DNA of 64,000 bases from Gyromitra esculenta (GCA_038503075.1 JBCAML010000003.1:2418001-2482000), one strand, 5' to 3'. Numbered from the stretch's first letter, positions 11,476 to 24,400 are shown. The notes: generated by a model from the letters alone, not told the origin. Made by a program: numbers and translations.

Positions 11476-13311
11476 CTATGGTTGGTATCCTGCAGCTAAT
11501 TCCTCAATCAAACTAATGTTCCCCAAAAAGGTATCCAAGGTATCTCCTGTCATGAGATCTACATTTGAATTACCTCCAACAGAAAGGCAACTTTGCACAA
11601 CTTCCTTATACCGGCGCCCCATCTTGTGAACAACATCATTCAAAGCTGCTGAGAGCGTAGCATCCTCGTCTGCCCTAAAGTCTTCCAGTTGCTTCGACCG
11701 ACCGATTTCAAGCAACATTAGCCCCAACGCATAGATTTCTCTATTTTTCATGCCACAAAAGTTTTGATCTTCGCTTGGGCGAAAGTTGACGGAAACATGG
11801 GGTGTCCACGCCGCGGGGGGGTTTGTATTCTCGTAACCTCTGAAAAAGCGGATGTTTTCCAATGACCACTTTCTTATCCAAGGTGAATTATAGAAGGAAA
11901 GGACAGAGTAGGCAAGGTTTGCGGCAATGCAAAGCTTGTCGTATGAGGTAAGTTGTTGAGCGGAAGGTTTTATAAGGTCGCGGAGTAAGACATTAGGATT
12001 TGAGTCAATGCTGGGACTAGCATCCGGCGACAAGACGTAATTTAACAAAAAGCCAGCGTTTCCGCTGACCCTGTCAATCAACAACTTCTCGTAACCTTCG
12101 AGTACCTCTCTACAAAGTTGCCGTTGCCGTTTTTCAGGGGGCGGTGTCGGTGGTAACCTTTCGGTAACTTGAATATCGCGACTCGTAAATACGAGATAAA
12201 GTGGGCACTCTGGCATGCTTATTGATTTCACCCCCGTGAGAGTTTCGGTGGTCATCATGAAGGTAAATTTTATATTCGAGATAGGATCGGCGAGGGACGG
12301 TGGTGATGGCGATGACGATGGTGATGGTGATAATGGTGATGGTGATGGTGATGGGGAAGCAATCTCATCTTCTTTTGGCAGCCTTTCAAGCCGGAGGTGA
12401 AGAATGTGGCAAGGACAGGCAAGAGCCTCTAGAAGAATAGCGTAAAGCCGTCGTGATGCTATTTGAACTGGCTTCGGATCGAAGAGCTTTAAACGAGCTT
12501 TATCAATCGTATTTCCTATAGGACTGGAGGAAATTCCTGTAGCCCCTGGAGGTTGGGTGATGGAGGATATTCGCAATTGGTGCCTGCTACGAAGTGCACG
12601 AGCTTGCGCAATCTCTTTATTAAGCTCTCTTAACTCATAGAGTAATTTCTTGAGGTTGTTCCGGGTATCTTTTCCCATTGCCTTCAATTTACTACTGGTA
12701 GAAGATACTTCGGGGCTGTCGATATGGGGGCTAGCTATAGGGGAGTTACCAAAGTTTATGGACCCGACTAGTGATATTTCGAACTAGAAATATTAGCTTA
12801 GGTTACTGCAAGCTTTAAATTACAGAAATCTCATATTCGATACTTACCACACGTTGTGCAAGAAAGCCAAACCCCGATTTCTCTAGAGTTTTAGGTCTCT
12901 TTTTCTTCCCACATTTCTTGTCCAGAGTCTCTAAAAGTTTTTTGACCGACTCCATGATTTCGTTCATACTGTGTATCAAATCCACTATTGGTTTGTATAA
13001 GTCCCCGAGAGTGGCACGTATTCCGTCTTCCAGAATATTCCTGTTATCCTCGCTATCCCCCCAATACGAGCTCCTAAAATCTTCTAACATAATATTCCGC
13101 CTGTCTTCCTCAATAACGTCTGATAATATGGCTTTCACTTCGGCCTTGAATAAAGCTTCCGCTATTCCTAAGGCCCCCGGAGACCACGCAACTCCCGGTC
13201 GAAACTGGCGAAATCGGAGATGCCTTCCCTTATACGAATATAACCCTCGAATGCAAGGATTATCAGAGGAACGATACCAAACACCACTCCAGTCACTTCG
13301 AATCCGGACAT
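11476..13311 (-). CDS. HeLo/DUF7580-like protein with apparent frameshift
   Basis: The start MSGFEVTGVVFGIVPLI is the classic beginning of fungal proteins with a HeLo-like or prion-inhibition N-terminal helical domain. The frame is broken at a run of five C (13174-13178; G on the coding strand). Adding one base restores a continuous helical domain running to 12848. An intron (12847-12784) leads into a 435-codon exon with a coiled segment (LKKLLYELRELNKEIAQ), a low-complexity SPSPSP linker and a degenerate kinase-like C-terminal domain (YDKLCIAANLAYSVL, NREIYALGLMLLEIG) of the DUF7580 type. The members I recall are linked to heterokaryon incompatibility or NLR-like cell-death signalling. No role is shown here. 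It is either a pseudogene or a sequence indel. Confidence 0.72.
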
Positions 13312-13999
13312 TCTGACACTGGCCAAATATCTGTCTCTGCTGTTAACGATTGTGATCAGCCCACCGGTACAGTCGGAAAGAAGGAGCCTGGTGGCATACC
13401 TTGTAAGCTTGATAGGATATTTAGTAGGGAATTCAAAACTGTTGGAGCTTATCCTGAATTTCTATGATGGCTGGAGGTGTGTTCCTGATAAGCGGGGTCA
13501 TGAGGCTGAATATCGGCGTCTAAATTGCCCCAGTAGAGTTATTGCACAGATTTCCTGCCCTCACAGTGATCGACCAATCGCTTTTTTTTCTCTTAAAATA
13601 ATACTATAAAAGTATCATCACTAAAATCAACGTGTTATGGTACATAGACATATGAACTAAAATTAGCAAATAAGAGGAAGAAAGAAAAAGACGAGGGATT
13701 TTACTGAACAGGACCATTACTAGCTCTTCCTCTAGTTTAATAGTATCACAAACGAATAAACAACAGCTAAGGTACTAGGTGTTGACGGCAAGCGGTTTTG
13801 AATGCGGGATTACATTAAGTTTTACATGAGACAGGCTTTAGACTAGGTTTGTCTTAATAATCTCCTGTCGCGTTTTGTAACATTGGCTACTACTAGAAGG
13901 GTTGTCAAAACAATAGGTTGACTCGATAAATGATCCTTCCACTCTTACTAGAGAATAAATTCCGAAAATCCTAACTGTAGGTTTTTGCAGAGTTTTTAT
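13312..13999. other. intergenic
   Basis: Upstream of the HeLo-like gene and downstream of DPH4 (both minus strand). AT-rich. No exon recognised. Confidence 0.45.
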
Positions 14000-14532
14000 T
14001 TAAGGTCTACTTTCCCCTTCATTCTCTCTCGCCTTCGCATCATCCTCATAAATGATCTCATACCTTACCTTAACCCACAAGCTACACCAACTGCATCCCA
14101 CCACATCATCCCCGGCGGCCAGATCCTCCTCAATAATCACATAACCTTCTTCTTCCCCGCACCTACAAGCCCTTGTCCACCGCTCCAGCTCTTCATCATT
14201 ATCAAAGTCGTCCAGATCTACAGTCTATAATATCTTCCCCTCGTCAATATCCCGTCGCTAATAATGAAAGGTGAGATTGCAAGCTATTTTTCGTATTCCT
14301 TACGAAGTTGTGGGGTCGAGAGGGTTATGTACGCATTGGTTATTTGATCGGCTGTGAATCGTGGGTTGGTACTAGATGAAGCTGGGGTTCGCGATTTGAC
14401 CTTATCGGGGTGGTGAAGAAGGGCGCGGTGATAAGCCTTCTTTAGGGCTGTAGGAGCTAGTGTAATATCTGAAGGGACGGAGAGTATTCCGTAATGCGTT
14501 GTGTGGTTGTGGGTTCGGGTCATTATACACAT
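14000..14532 (-). CDS. DPH4: Diphthamide biosynthesis protein 4 (J-domain, CSL zinc finger)
   Basis: Electron-carrier/J-protein of the diphthamide pathway that modifies elongation factor 2 (Jjj3/DPH4). Exons inferred: 14532-14304 and 14217-14000; 148 residues. The first exon carries the J-domain with the HPD motif in context (YHRALLHHPDKVK). The second carries the CSL zinc finger, with CRCG, YVIIEEDL and CSWCSLWVKV supplying four cysteines. The donor is the only good GT near the end of the J-domain (GTAAGG), which trims the last J-domain residues (KEYEK). A second in-frame ATG lies at 14523. The splice junction is less certain than the identity. Confidence 0.85.
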
Positions 14533-16032
14533 ACATGGGGTCTTGATAGTGGCATATGGTCGGGAATGAGAAATAGTATGCTGGTGGCGAGATATGCTTC
14601 TAGAGAAAGAAATCTTGGCGCCAATCTGCTATATACATGTATTTATCCATGGGAATACCAAACAATATGTCATTACCGAGAATATGCTACATGTACTATT
14701 GGGTATGCTACTATCGAGACCTTACTGCATAACTACAACCTGGGGGTCGTGATTTCAAGCTGGACACTATATTGGGTTTGTAAGCTGGCATCTCTTGGGT
14801 CGACATCTCTACTAAGGAATCTTTGATAGCCCTAACCCTAAATATAAAGTCATGTCGGTGGAGATCTCGAATCCTTCCCTCATTGCTAACAATCTATAAA
14901 GAACTAACCGGTAATCAAGTTCCTAGTTAATTATTGCTTCGGGTTATATGAAATATCTATCCATTCTATAACACGAGTGAAACCCTAAGAAATAAGAGGT
15001 CTGAAACATACCTGTATGCTTTGCTGTCCAAAGATGATGTTGATGTAATTAAATATTTATTATTTTAATGGATGAATGGGAGATTTCTGATAGGCGCGAG
15101 ATCCTCTAAGATACAGGAGCTGAGAATTCAGGTTTGTTTGTGGATCGATGATACGACAAATAAACCATTTCTGAAAGTTCATTTATATGTACATTTATTT
15201 GTGCCGAAAACTCAATTCACATATAATTGGTATATCTTCTACCTACGTGTATATACATGTATGCTAAAAAGGATTGAGAGAAGAGACTGTAGAAGAAAAA
15301 GGGAAAAAAGTCTCTAGCTTCGATAACAAAAGGTTCCACCTCGGGGCAGGGGTGGGGGATCCTTCTCCAGGCACACCAATATCTGTTGCTAGAGCGATTC
15401 GAACTCGAACCTTCGCCCCTCCGGATAACCCAACTGTGACTCTATACTGGTATGCTAGTATCACTTGGGCTGAAATTATACATTTCTCAGCGACTTTTGA
15501 GGGAGGCCACTTCATTCTATCATCCGCCAACCCTTCATCAACCAGTACACCACCACCCCCATTATGGCTACCACCACCCCCGTTATGTATTTATTACCTT
15601 AAAAACATCGACCAGATATGGGTTCTGCCAGTAGGCCTCCTCCAATGTCACCCACCGTAAGTTATCGCTTGACAATAGCATCTTAGGTTTCTCGGATGGA
15701 TTCGCTTATTTTCTTTAACTCTCGAATGTATACATATATAGCTTACTAGCTTTATTATATCTTAGAGATAATTACCTGTAGTTCTTGTGATGCTGTTCTG
15801 GGTTATACTGATTTGGCTGATATCATCACACCGAGTCACTCGATCAATGTAGGAAACGCATGTCAGAGAAACCCATACTATCCAGAACTGCTTATGTAAT
15901 TTTGGACATTGCTTGGCGCTGTGGGATGTGTACGGCAACCTGAGTAAGCTCTGTTCTTTTTTGCTATCGTTCATGACATCACTTTAACTCTAACATTTGA
16001 TAAAGACTCAGTTACAATAAACATTGGCTACA
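14533..16032. other. intergenic, divergent promoter region of DPH4 and SKI2
   Basis: 1.5 kb, mostly AT-rich. A stretch at 15264-15660 is open in several frames but looks like no known protein. Its minus strand contains a B-box-like GGTTCGAGTTC (about 15402-15412), suggesting a tRNA-derived fragment. No gene is supported. Confidence 0.45.
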
Positions 16033-19000
16033 ATGTCATCTTCAGGTGGTTTAATTGAGGCTATAAAAAGCTTGTCTTCTACGAATATACAAGATGATGG
16101 TTGGATCGATAGCATCCTCGACGAACAGCAACCCCGCAAACGAGTCAAACCAGACAACGATAAGCTGCGAAAGCAACTTGAAAACGATTTTCTCGCGCCT
16201 TCTCATGAGTTCTCGCTGGAATGGTTAAACAAACTTCAGCAGTAAGTCGTTGCCTCAAATCTGTCCGGTCATCGCTCGCCCGCTAACAGTCTACAGACGT
16301 TGGGACGACCCTCCAGACTACGTCTCTCTTATGGGTCTTGCCCCAACGATGTCCCGTACTGTCATACGTTTCACCCGTGAGGGTCTTGAGGGGCGAGTAA
16401 CAGGCTACAAAGAAGTTACAGTCCCAGCCCATTCAATCACTGCAAAGAACTCCACCTCACTTCTGCGTAAACCAGCTTCGAAAGCAGATTTTGTGAGGGG
16501 AAAGGCTGGTTTTTTTCCCTTTAGCCCGGGGGGAATTGATATCGGAAGCGCAAACGAGAGAGCCGAAGAACTGGAGTTGCAGGAGGCCTTAGTTGAAGAA
16601 AGGATAGGTAGAGACGGACTATTACGAGTTGCACCAGGGCTAAGTAGAGGATTGAACTTTGAGAAGGAGGGAGAAGATGAAGATGAGCAGGTAGATGCGG
16701 AGGAAGAAGGATTCGAATTTGGCGACGTGGCACCAAAGAGAAGAAACAAAAAGGAAGTGGAAGACAATACCAAAGAGAAATCTGAGAAACCTCTAGCGGA
16801 ATTGGACAGTATCGACGACTTGTTGCCTATAGAGGTACAGCCTCTGTATATGAAGTCAAGTTTCACTTCTCTAATCCAAATCATAGTTTCCGATGCTGGC
16901 ACCAAAAGGGGCTCTACCTTTAGCGTTGACAAAACCAAAATTGAAAGAATGGGCACACATGGTTGACGTGAACAAGGAAATCACCAATTTCCGCGAACTT
17001 GTACCCAACATGGCCAAAGAAGTACGTCTGCAATCTTCATGAAAATGGAGTAGTGGCTAAAGTGGAGTAGTGGCCATTTGAGTTGGACACTTTCCAAAAG
17101 GAAGCAGTGTACCATTTGGAAAACGGCGACTCTGTTTTCGTTGCTGCTCATACTTCTGCCGGAAAAACGGTTGTGGCCGAGTACGCCATTGCTCTTGCTA
17201 CAAAACACATGACGAAGTAAACTTCTATTTACCAATGTTAAAGGGGCTTCTCTAACACAAAAACAGAGCCATTTACACCTCACCAATTAAAGCCTTAAGT
17301 AATCAGAAATTTCGTGACTTTAGAAAGGTGTTCGACGATGTAGGGATCTTGACGGGAGATGTGCAGATCAACCCAGAAGCAAGTTGCTTGATCATGACAA
17401 CTGAGATCTTACGGAGTATGCTTTACAGAGGCGCAGATGTCATCCGTGATGTGGAGTTTGTTATATTTGATGAGGTTCATTATGTTAATGATCTGGAGGT
17501 AAGAAAACACCCAACCAAGCCTTGATATACTCCCATACTGAATTCCCCATATAGAGAGGTGTAGTCTGGGAGGAAGTTATAATTATGCTTCCCGACCACG
17601 TAAACTTGATCCTTCTTTCTGCAACCGTCCCCAACACCAAAGAATTTGCAAGCTGGGTCGGTCGAACAAAAAAGAAGGACATCTATGTCATCTCTACGCC
17701 TAAGAGACCGGTTCCTTTGGAACACTACCTCTGGGCCAACAAAGCAATGTACAAGATCGTCACTGCCGAGAAATTATTCCTCACGCAAGGATGGAAAGAT
17801 GCAAACAACGCACTCTCAAGAAAGAAGGATGTAGCACCCGTTCAAGCCCAAGCTGGTGGCCCACGTGGCGGTGGGAACCAACGTGGTGGCCAAAACCAGC
17901 GTGGTGGCCCAAACCAACGCGGAGGTCCGAATCAGCGTGGAGGTCGCGGAGGCACCCCACAGCGTGGACAGAACACTGGAACTATTGCGAGAGGCGGAAG
18001 AGGAGGTATGCGAAATACTGCGGCGCAGGATAAGAATATATGGGTTCATCTCGTGCAGCATCTTAAAAAAGAGGAACTTTTACCGGCTTGTATCTTCGTC
18101 TTTTCGAAGAAGCGATGTGAGGAGAACGCTGATGCATTGAGTAATATCGACTATTGCAACCAGACGGAGAAGAGTGCGATACACGTCATTATTGAGAAGA
18201 GTATCGCGAGGCTGAAGCCTGAAGATAGGCTACTTCCGCAAATTCGGAGAATGAGGGAGCTTTTGGCTAGAGGTTTGGCAGTACATCATGGTGGATTGCT
18301 GCCGATTGTGAAAGAGATTGTGGAGATACTGTTTGCGAAGACTCTTGTAAAAGTGTTGTTTGCGACAGAGACGTTTGCCATGGGGTTGAATCTTCCTACT
18401 CGTACCGTGGTCTTCTCGGGATATCGTAAGCACGATGGAAAAGAATTCCGTGATTTGCTTCCTGGAGAGTATATCCAAATGGCCGGACGAGCTGGGCGTC
18501 GCGGGCTCGATCCACAAGGGACAGTCATTATTGTTTCTCCTATGGATGAAGCGCCTGCAGTAGGTTTCCGATTTATTTCGGTGAACTAGATTGACTGTGC
18601 TGACTCTGGACAGGCCGCGACTCTAAACCATATGATTCTTGGTGTTCCCACAAAACTTTCCAGTCAGTTCCGTTTAACCTACAACATGATACTCAATCTT
18701 CTCCGTGTAGAAGCCCTGAAGATAGAGGAAATGATCAAACGGAGCTTTAGCGAGAATACGACGCAAACAATGTTACCAGAGCACGAGCGACAGGTCGCAT
18801 TATCGGAGGAAGGCTTGAAGAAGTTGAAGAAGCAGGACTGCGAGATATGCAGTGTGGATTTAGAGAATTGCCATAAGATATGCATGAAACTGAGGCGGCT
18901 TTTGGGGGATGTATTTTTGAGGGCGTCGTGCACAATCCAGGGGAGGCGGTTGTTTACGCCAGGCCGTTTGGTGGTTATACAAGAAGAGGTTCGATTCCTT

Positions 19001-20410
19001 AGTTTATTTTACGGGTAATAAGTTTGTGTTAACTGATATATCTAGAGTGGGCCGAGAACTTTCGGTGTGCTTGTGGGTGATGGCATCGTAGCCGGTGAAC
19101 GTTCTCGCCTTACAGTCTTGATGCTTCGGCCTGACACCAAGAAAAAATCTCTCAGTAAGCCATTGGAAAATTATGGCCCAAAATAAGCTAATTGCTAACG
19201 TATGTACACAGCCGATTTTATTCCTTTCCCTGTCTGCTCCCATCTAGATCTACCAAACACCCCCAAAATTAAGTGGGAGCTCAGAGAAGATGTGGTGTCT
19301 ATATTCAGCATTGAATGGATCACCAAAACGATACTAAAAACGGATTTTAAGAAGGCCCGAACTGGCGACAGGGCAGCACTTGCAGAGACACAAACATATC
19401 TTGCGGAATTAGCTATGGATTGGAAGCGATCTGAATGGACAGAGGTAGATTGGAGTAAGATCCACGATATGACGTTTATGGAACTCCATATGGCAAAGGG
19501 ACAGGAAATGACGAAAATTCTTGATGCTGCGTGTTTATCGTGTCCTAACTTCGCACCCCATGTATGTTACCTTTCTGGGGCTATAACTAACCATGGGCGT
19601 GTGCTGATTTTATGGTAGTTTACAATGCGACACCAGGAGTATGAGCTGCAAGAGAATATCGCGAACTTGAAGCGGCTGATCTCGGATCAGAACCTACAAC
19701 TTATACCGGACTATGAGCAGCGTGTTTCCGTGTTGAAGGAGCTGGGTTTCATTGATGATAACTTGAACGTAGAATTGAAGGGCAGGGTAGCCTGTGAGGT
19801 GAATTTGCTATATGGCCCCCTGCTATGAATTCTTAATGCTGACAAGCCTTATCGAGGTCAACTCAACCAGCGAACTGGTTCTCACTGAGTTAGTCCTCGA
19901 AAATGTTCTCGCTGAATACGAGCCTGAAGAAATCGTTGCCCTCCTCTCAGCCTTTGTTTTCGGTGAAAAGACTGATGTCATACCCACTATTACGCCTAAA
20001 CTCGAAAAGGGCAAGGCTAAGATAATTGAGATTGCCAAAAAGGTCAACTCCGTCCAAATCAAACATCAAATTGTAGTTAACGCGGAGAGCGACGATTTCG
20101 AAATCCGCCCTCGCTTTGGGCTCATAGAAGTTGTTTATGAATGGGCGAAAGGGATGTCGTTCAATCAAATTACGGATCTGACGGACGTGTTAGAGGGGAC
20201 AATTGTGAGGGTTATCACGAGATTAGATGAGACATGTAGGGAAGTGAAGAACTCGGCGAGGATTATTGGCGATCCGAGTTTGTTTGCGAAGATGCAGGAG
20301 TGTCAGGAGTTGATTAAGAGGGATGTTTGCCATTGCGCTTCACTGTACTTGGTGAGTTTCTACTCCAAGGCCGCTTGTGTTTTGTTGGTGATGCTGACTG
20401 TTTTTAGTAA
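16033..20410 (+). CDS. SKI2: SKI2, DExH RNA helicase of the Ski complex
   Basis: Helicase that feeds mRNA into the cytoplasmic exosome for 3'-5' decay. Exons inferred: 16033-16241, 16297-16834, 16887-17021, 17071-17216, 17267-17498, 17555-18559, 18614-18988, 19046-19154, 19212-19561, 19619-19798, 19857-20351, 20408-20410; 1258 residues, close to the yeast length. Motifs in order: Ski2 N-terminal segment ([18 protein letters not shown]); motif I AHTSAGKT near residue 320; motif [10 protein letters not shown] near 411; motif [11 protein letters not shown]; an RGG-rich insertion near 520-570 where Ski2 has its arch insertion; motif [19 protein letters not shown]-type C-terminus ending CASLYL. 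Absence of the Mtr4 arch pattern and the Ski2-like N-terminus favour SKI2 over MTR4. The donor of intron 7 (GTTCGA) is weak. The last exon is just the stop codon. Confidence 0.93.
17851..18010 (+). repeat. RGG/NQRGG tandem coding repeat in SKI2
   Basis: A run of related short units coding GGNQRGG and GGPNQRGG, grading into RGGRGG. It sits in the position of the Ski2 arch insertion, which is known to bind RNA in yeast. RGG repeats are typical RNA-binding and arginine-methylation sites. Confidence 0.7.
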
Positions 20411-21480
20411 AAATCGTTTTGATATTCTACAAGTCTATGAGTCACATCATATAGTACACAAGACTATCTGTGACCCAACAACAAAAAATTTAAGGATCTC
20501 GCTTTAAAAGCCAATAAAAACTTCAGGGTAACATATTAGCGGCTTAAGAGCAGAAATTTAAAATAATTACCGTAATTATCTTGTGGTATGTGTATGGCAT
20601 CTGCCGAGAGACGAAATGGTCGTGCGTAGGTTCCCGATGCCGCACATTGACGATGGCAGCAACGATCGTTAAGCGGCTCTTACTTATCCCAAGAAGACGC
20701 TAGATAAGGTACAACAATAGCAGAAGAAAAGAAAGAAAATGGCTAGTTACATGGCGATGTCATGTAGGTATCTGAGCGTAAACATGTGTCGAGGGTCTCA
20801 GAGGAAGAGAGGTCGAGGAGCAACGAGAGATGATTGGATGATAGACGCATGGGGCGGAGATATGTAGAGGTGTCGATGTGCAGCACCGTCACAGCACAGT
20901 GGGCGAGGGAGGAAGCCTTAGGCAGGGGGGCAAGAAAGCATGGCCGTTTTCAAAGGGGTTGAAGCGCTTTTGGGAGCGAACGGATGGGTTGATAGTGGAG
21001 AGAATTCACAACCCTCGAATTCGTACCCTACAAAGGCAGTTTACTAGTTTTTTTTCTTCCCTCCATAATTCCTAGCGGAGGCAGTAGCCACACAAGGAAG
21101 GAAGGCTCGCGCCATCGAGCCCTATTATTTTATCGCTAGGGCTGCTGTAATTTATCGTTTTTTCCCTTTTTTCTTTTTTCTCGCCATTTTCCCTCCCCTT
21201 CGCGAAAGTCTATGTTCACTTTTTTCTGGCGGTCCCCTTGCCCGTGCCCCTCTGTTGCCCCTCTCTCCACCAACCCACCCACCCCCCGCGCTCCTCTGCA
21301 CGCCATCACAAATCCATCCTTTTGGAGGAGTCCCCATCTCTCCCTTCTGTTGACCGAATAGTAGACACCCTCTTGGGCTTCACCCCTCGCCCTGGCCTTG
21401 TTCGTGTTTTTTGCTCAATAGGCCAATCTCAACATTTTATCTCCCCTTCCCTGCAAAACCATCCCCCCATATCTGGAATC
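20411..21480. other. intergenic: SKI2 3' end and importin promoter
   Basis: About 1.07 kb. The right part (about 21120-21480) is strongly pyrimidine-rich (CTTTTTTC, CCCC and CTCT tracts), as in many fungal core promoters and 5' leaders of highly expressed genes. No coding exon seen. Confidence 0.5.
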
Positions 21481-24400
21481 ATGGACGTCGCAGCTCTCCG
21501 TGAATGCACATTGTCAGCTCTAGACACAAATGCAGACATTCGAAGACAAGCAGAACTGCAGCTCAAGCAGGTACCTAAACACCTTAAAGTCACGTCATAG
21601 GGAGAGAGAGGTTCTTTCAGCTAATATGAACGAATCTAGGCCGAAGCAACGCCAGGCTTCATCGGGGCCCTTCTAGAAATTGTAGCAGCAGATCCTGAAC
21701 CACAGGTTCGCCTTTCTGGTACAACGCCGAATGCCCCAGCCTGTAAGGTAATCTATCGTCGCGTAGCTAACAAGTGTGTCTGATAGCTGTGTTATATTTG
21801 AAGAACAAGGTGATTAGATCATGGGAGTTCAACGAAGATTTTCCCAAAAACCCGCCCATCTCCGAAGAAGAGAAGATCGCGTTCCGTGAGCGTCTCGTAC
21901 CCACTCTCGCGTCAGCCGCCTCACCAATACGACAGCAGCTTATGCCGCTGATCGGAAAGGTCCTCCACTACGACTTCCCCGAGAAGTGGCCCAGTTATAT
22001 GGACATTACCCTACGGCTACTTGGCTCAAATGATATCCAGTCGGTATTTGCGGGTGTCCAATGTCTCCTCTCGCTTTGTCGCGTATATCGGTTCAAGCAG
22101 GCCAACGATAAGAGGGAAGAGCTAGATCGTGTCACCCAAGCGACGTTCCCCACACTCTTGGCTATCGGTAATAGACTGGTTGATGAGACTAGTACTGATG
22201 CGGGCGAGATGCTGAAGATGATCATTAAAACCTACAAACATGCCGTATACGTAAGTCTGGATCCCCCCCAAGAACAATTAACTAGGACAGCATTGATGGT
22301 TGGGGTGTTCAGTTCGAGTTAGCCGCTCATTTGCGAGAAGAGTCTTCGATTGTTTCGTGGGCGACTTTGTTCATCAAGGTCGTAGGGAAGCAAGCTCCCC
22401 CGGAGTCCATGCCCGAGGATGTAGATGATCGAGAAACCCACTCATGGTGGAAAGCTAAGAAGTGGGCGTATTCGAATCTCAACCGGCTGTTTGTGAGGCA
22501 TGTTTTCGGTATTCTCCGGTGTTGAAACGGATTGTTTTTCTAACTTTCCTTAATTTTTTTTCTAGATACGGCAATCCCACCAGCATCACTACAAATAACT
22601 CAGAGAACTACGAGAAATTCTCTAAACACTTTATTCAGCATTTTGCACCAGAAATCTTGAAGGCGTATCTCCAGCAGATTGAGTTATGGGTCTCGAAGCA
22701 AGCATGGTTGAGCAAAATCTGTTTATCGTGTACCATCGCTTTCATGGACGAATGGTACAGGTCCTTGCCTAGTTTCTGGTTCAATTTGTGTAGTGAACTG
22801 ACAAGTTTTCAGCATAAAACCTTCGGCCACTTGGAAACATTTAAGTCCCCATGTTGAGAATTTAATCTCCCACGTTCTCTTTCCGCTTCTCTGCCAAACG
22901 GATGAGGATCTTGAAATGTTCGAACAGGACCCTGGCGAATACCTAAACCGAAAGATTAATTTCTATGAAGAAATTTCGGCTCCAGATGTTGCAGCCACAA
23001 ATTTCCTGAATACCCTTAGCAAGGCCCGACGAAAGCAGACTTTCACGGTTCTCAACTTCATCAATGAGGTCGTCAACAGATACGAGGCAGCTCCGGATAA
23101 CGAGAAAAATTACAGGGAGAAGGAGGGTGCATTGAGAATGATTGGAACTTTGTCCGCAATCATTCTTGGCAAAGGAAGCCCAATTGCCGATCAAGTCGAA
23201 TATTTCTTCGTCCGCCACGTCTTTCCCGAGTTCCGAAGCCCCCATGGATTCTTACGAGCCCGTGCTTGCGATGTTCTCGAGAAGTTTTCTGATCTCGATT
23301 TCAGAGATGAGAACAATGTTGTGCTCATTTATCAGAATATCCTGCAATGTCTCAATGATTCTGAGCTCCCAGTACGTGTTGAGGCTGCATTGGCTTTGCA
23401 GCCCCTGATTAGACACGACTTTATCCGCAAATCTATGCAACAGAGCATTGCGGATATCATGCAGAAACTGTTACAGCTTGCGAACGAGGTCGACGTTGAC
23501 GCGCTTTCCAATGTCATGGAGGAATTCGTTGAAGTTTTTGCCTCGGAGTTGACGCCATTTGCAGTACAACTTACTGAGCAGCTGAGGGATACCTATCTCC
23601 GGATTATCCAGGATGTCATTGATAAGGGTGTCAATTCAATCGACGATGACGTTGACAACTATTTGGATGATAAGAGCATCACTGCGCTCGGGGTTTTGCA
23701 GACTATTGGGACGTTGATCCTAACTTTGGAGAGCTCCCCGGGGGTCTTGCTGCAGCTGGAGCAAATACTTGTTCCGGTTATTACGGTCACTCTGGAGCAC
23801 AAGCTCTTTGATCTTTATAATGAAGTTTTTGAGATCATTGATAGTTGCACTTTCTCTGCAAAGGCGATTTCGGGCACTATGTGGGCGGTTTTCGAGCTTA
23901 TCCACAAATCATTCAAGGACCGTGCAGAGATCTATATCGAGGAGATGCTCCCTGCTCTAGATAACTACATTTCGTATGGGTCGGATATGCTAAGACAAAA
24001 CCCGGCATACTTGGAGGCGATGTTTGATATCATTCAAACTGTAGTTTACCCCTCAAATTCCTTGAGTTCTTAGTATTCTAACATTTTTTCTAGATCTTCA
24101 CCAATGAGCGTTTAGGTGCTATGGACCGTATCTGTGGGTGTAAACTTGCAGAAGCCGTTATGCTTAATCTCCGCGGCCATGCCGACCAATACCTTCCACA
24201 ATTCGTCGAGATTGCTATGCAATGCCTTACTGCTCCCAACGAGATCAAGTCTTACCGCATCCATTTGATGGAAATGATCATCAACTGCATCTACTACAAC
24301 CCCGGTGCGACTCTGCAGCTTCTCGAGCGCCATGGTTGGACAAACAAATTCTTCAGTCTATGGTTCTCAAACATTGAAAACTTCAATAGGGTGCACGACA

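Noticed and set aside
12918..13316. 132-codon plus-strand frame opposite the HeLo-like gene
   Set aside because: Antisense to a recognisable coding exon; composition is that of a shadow frame.
15274..15660. 128-codon plus-strand frame with a Pro-rich tail
   Set aside because: It resembles no known family, and its minus strand carries a tRNA-like motif. More likely repeat or tRNA-derived DNA.
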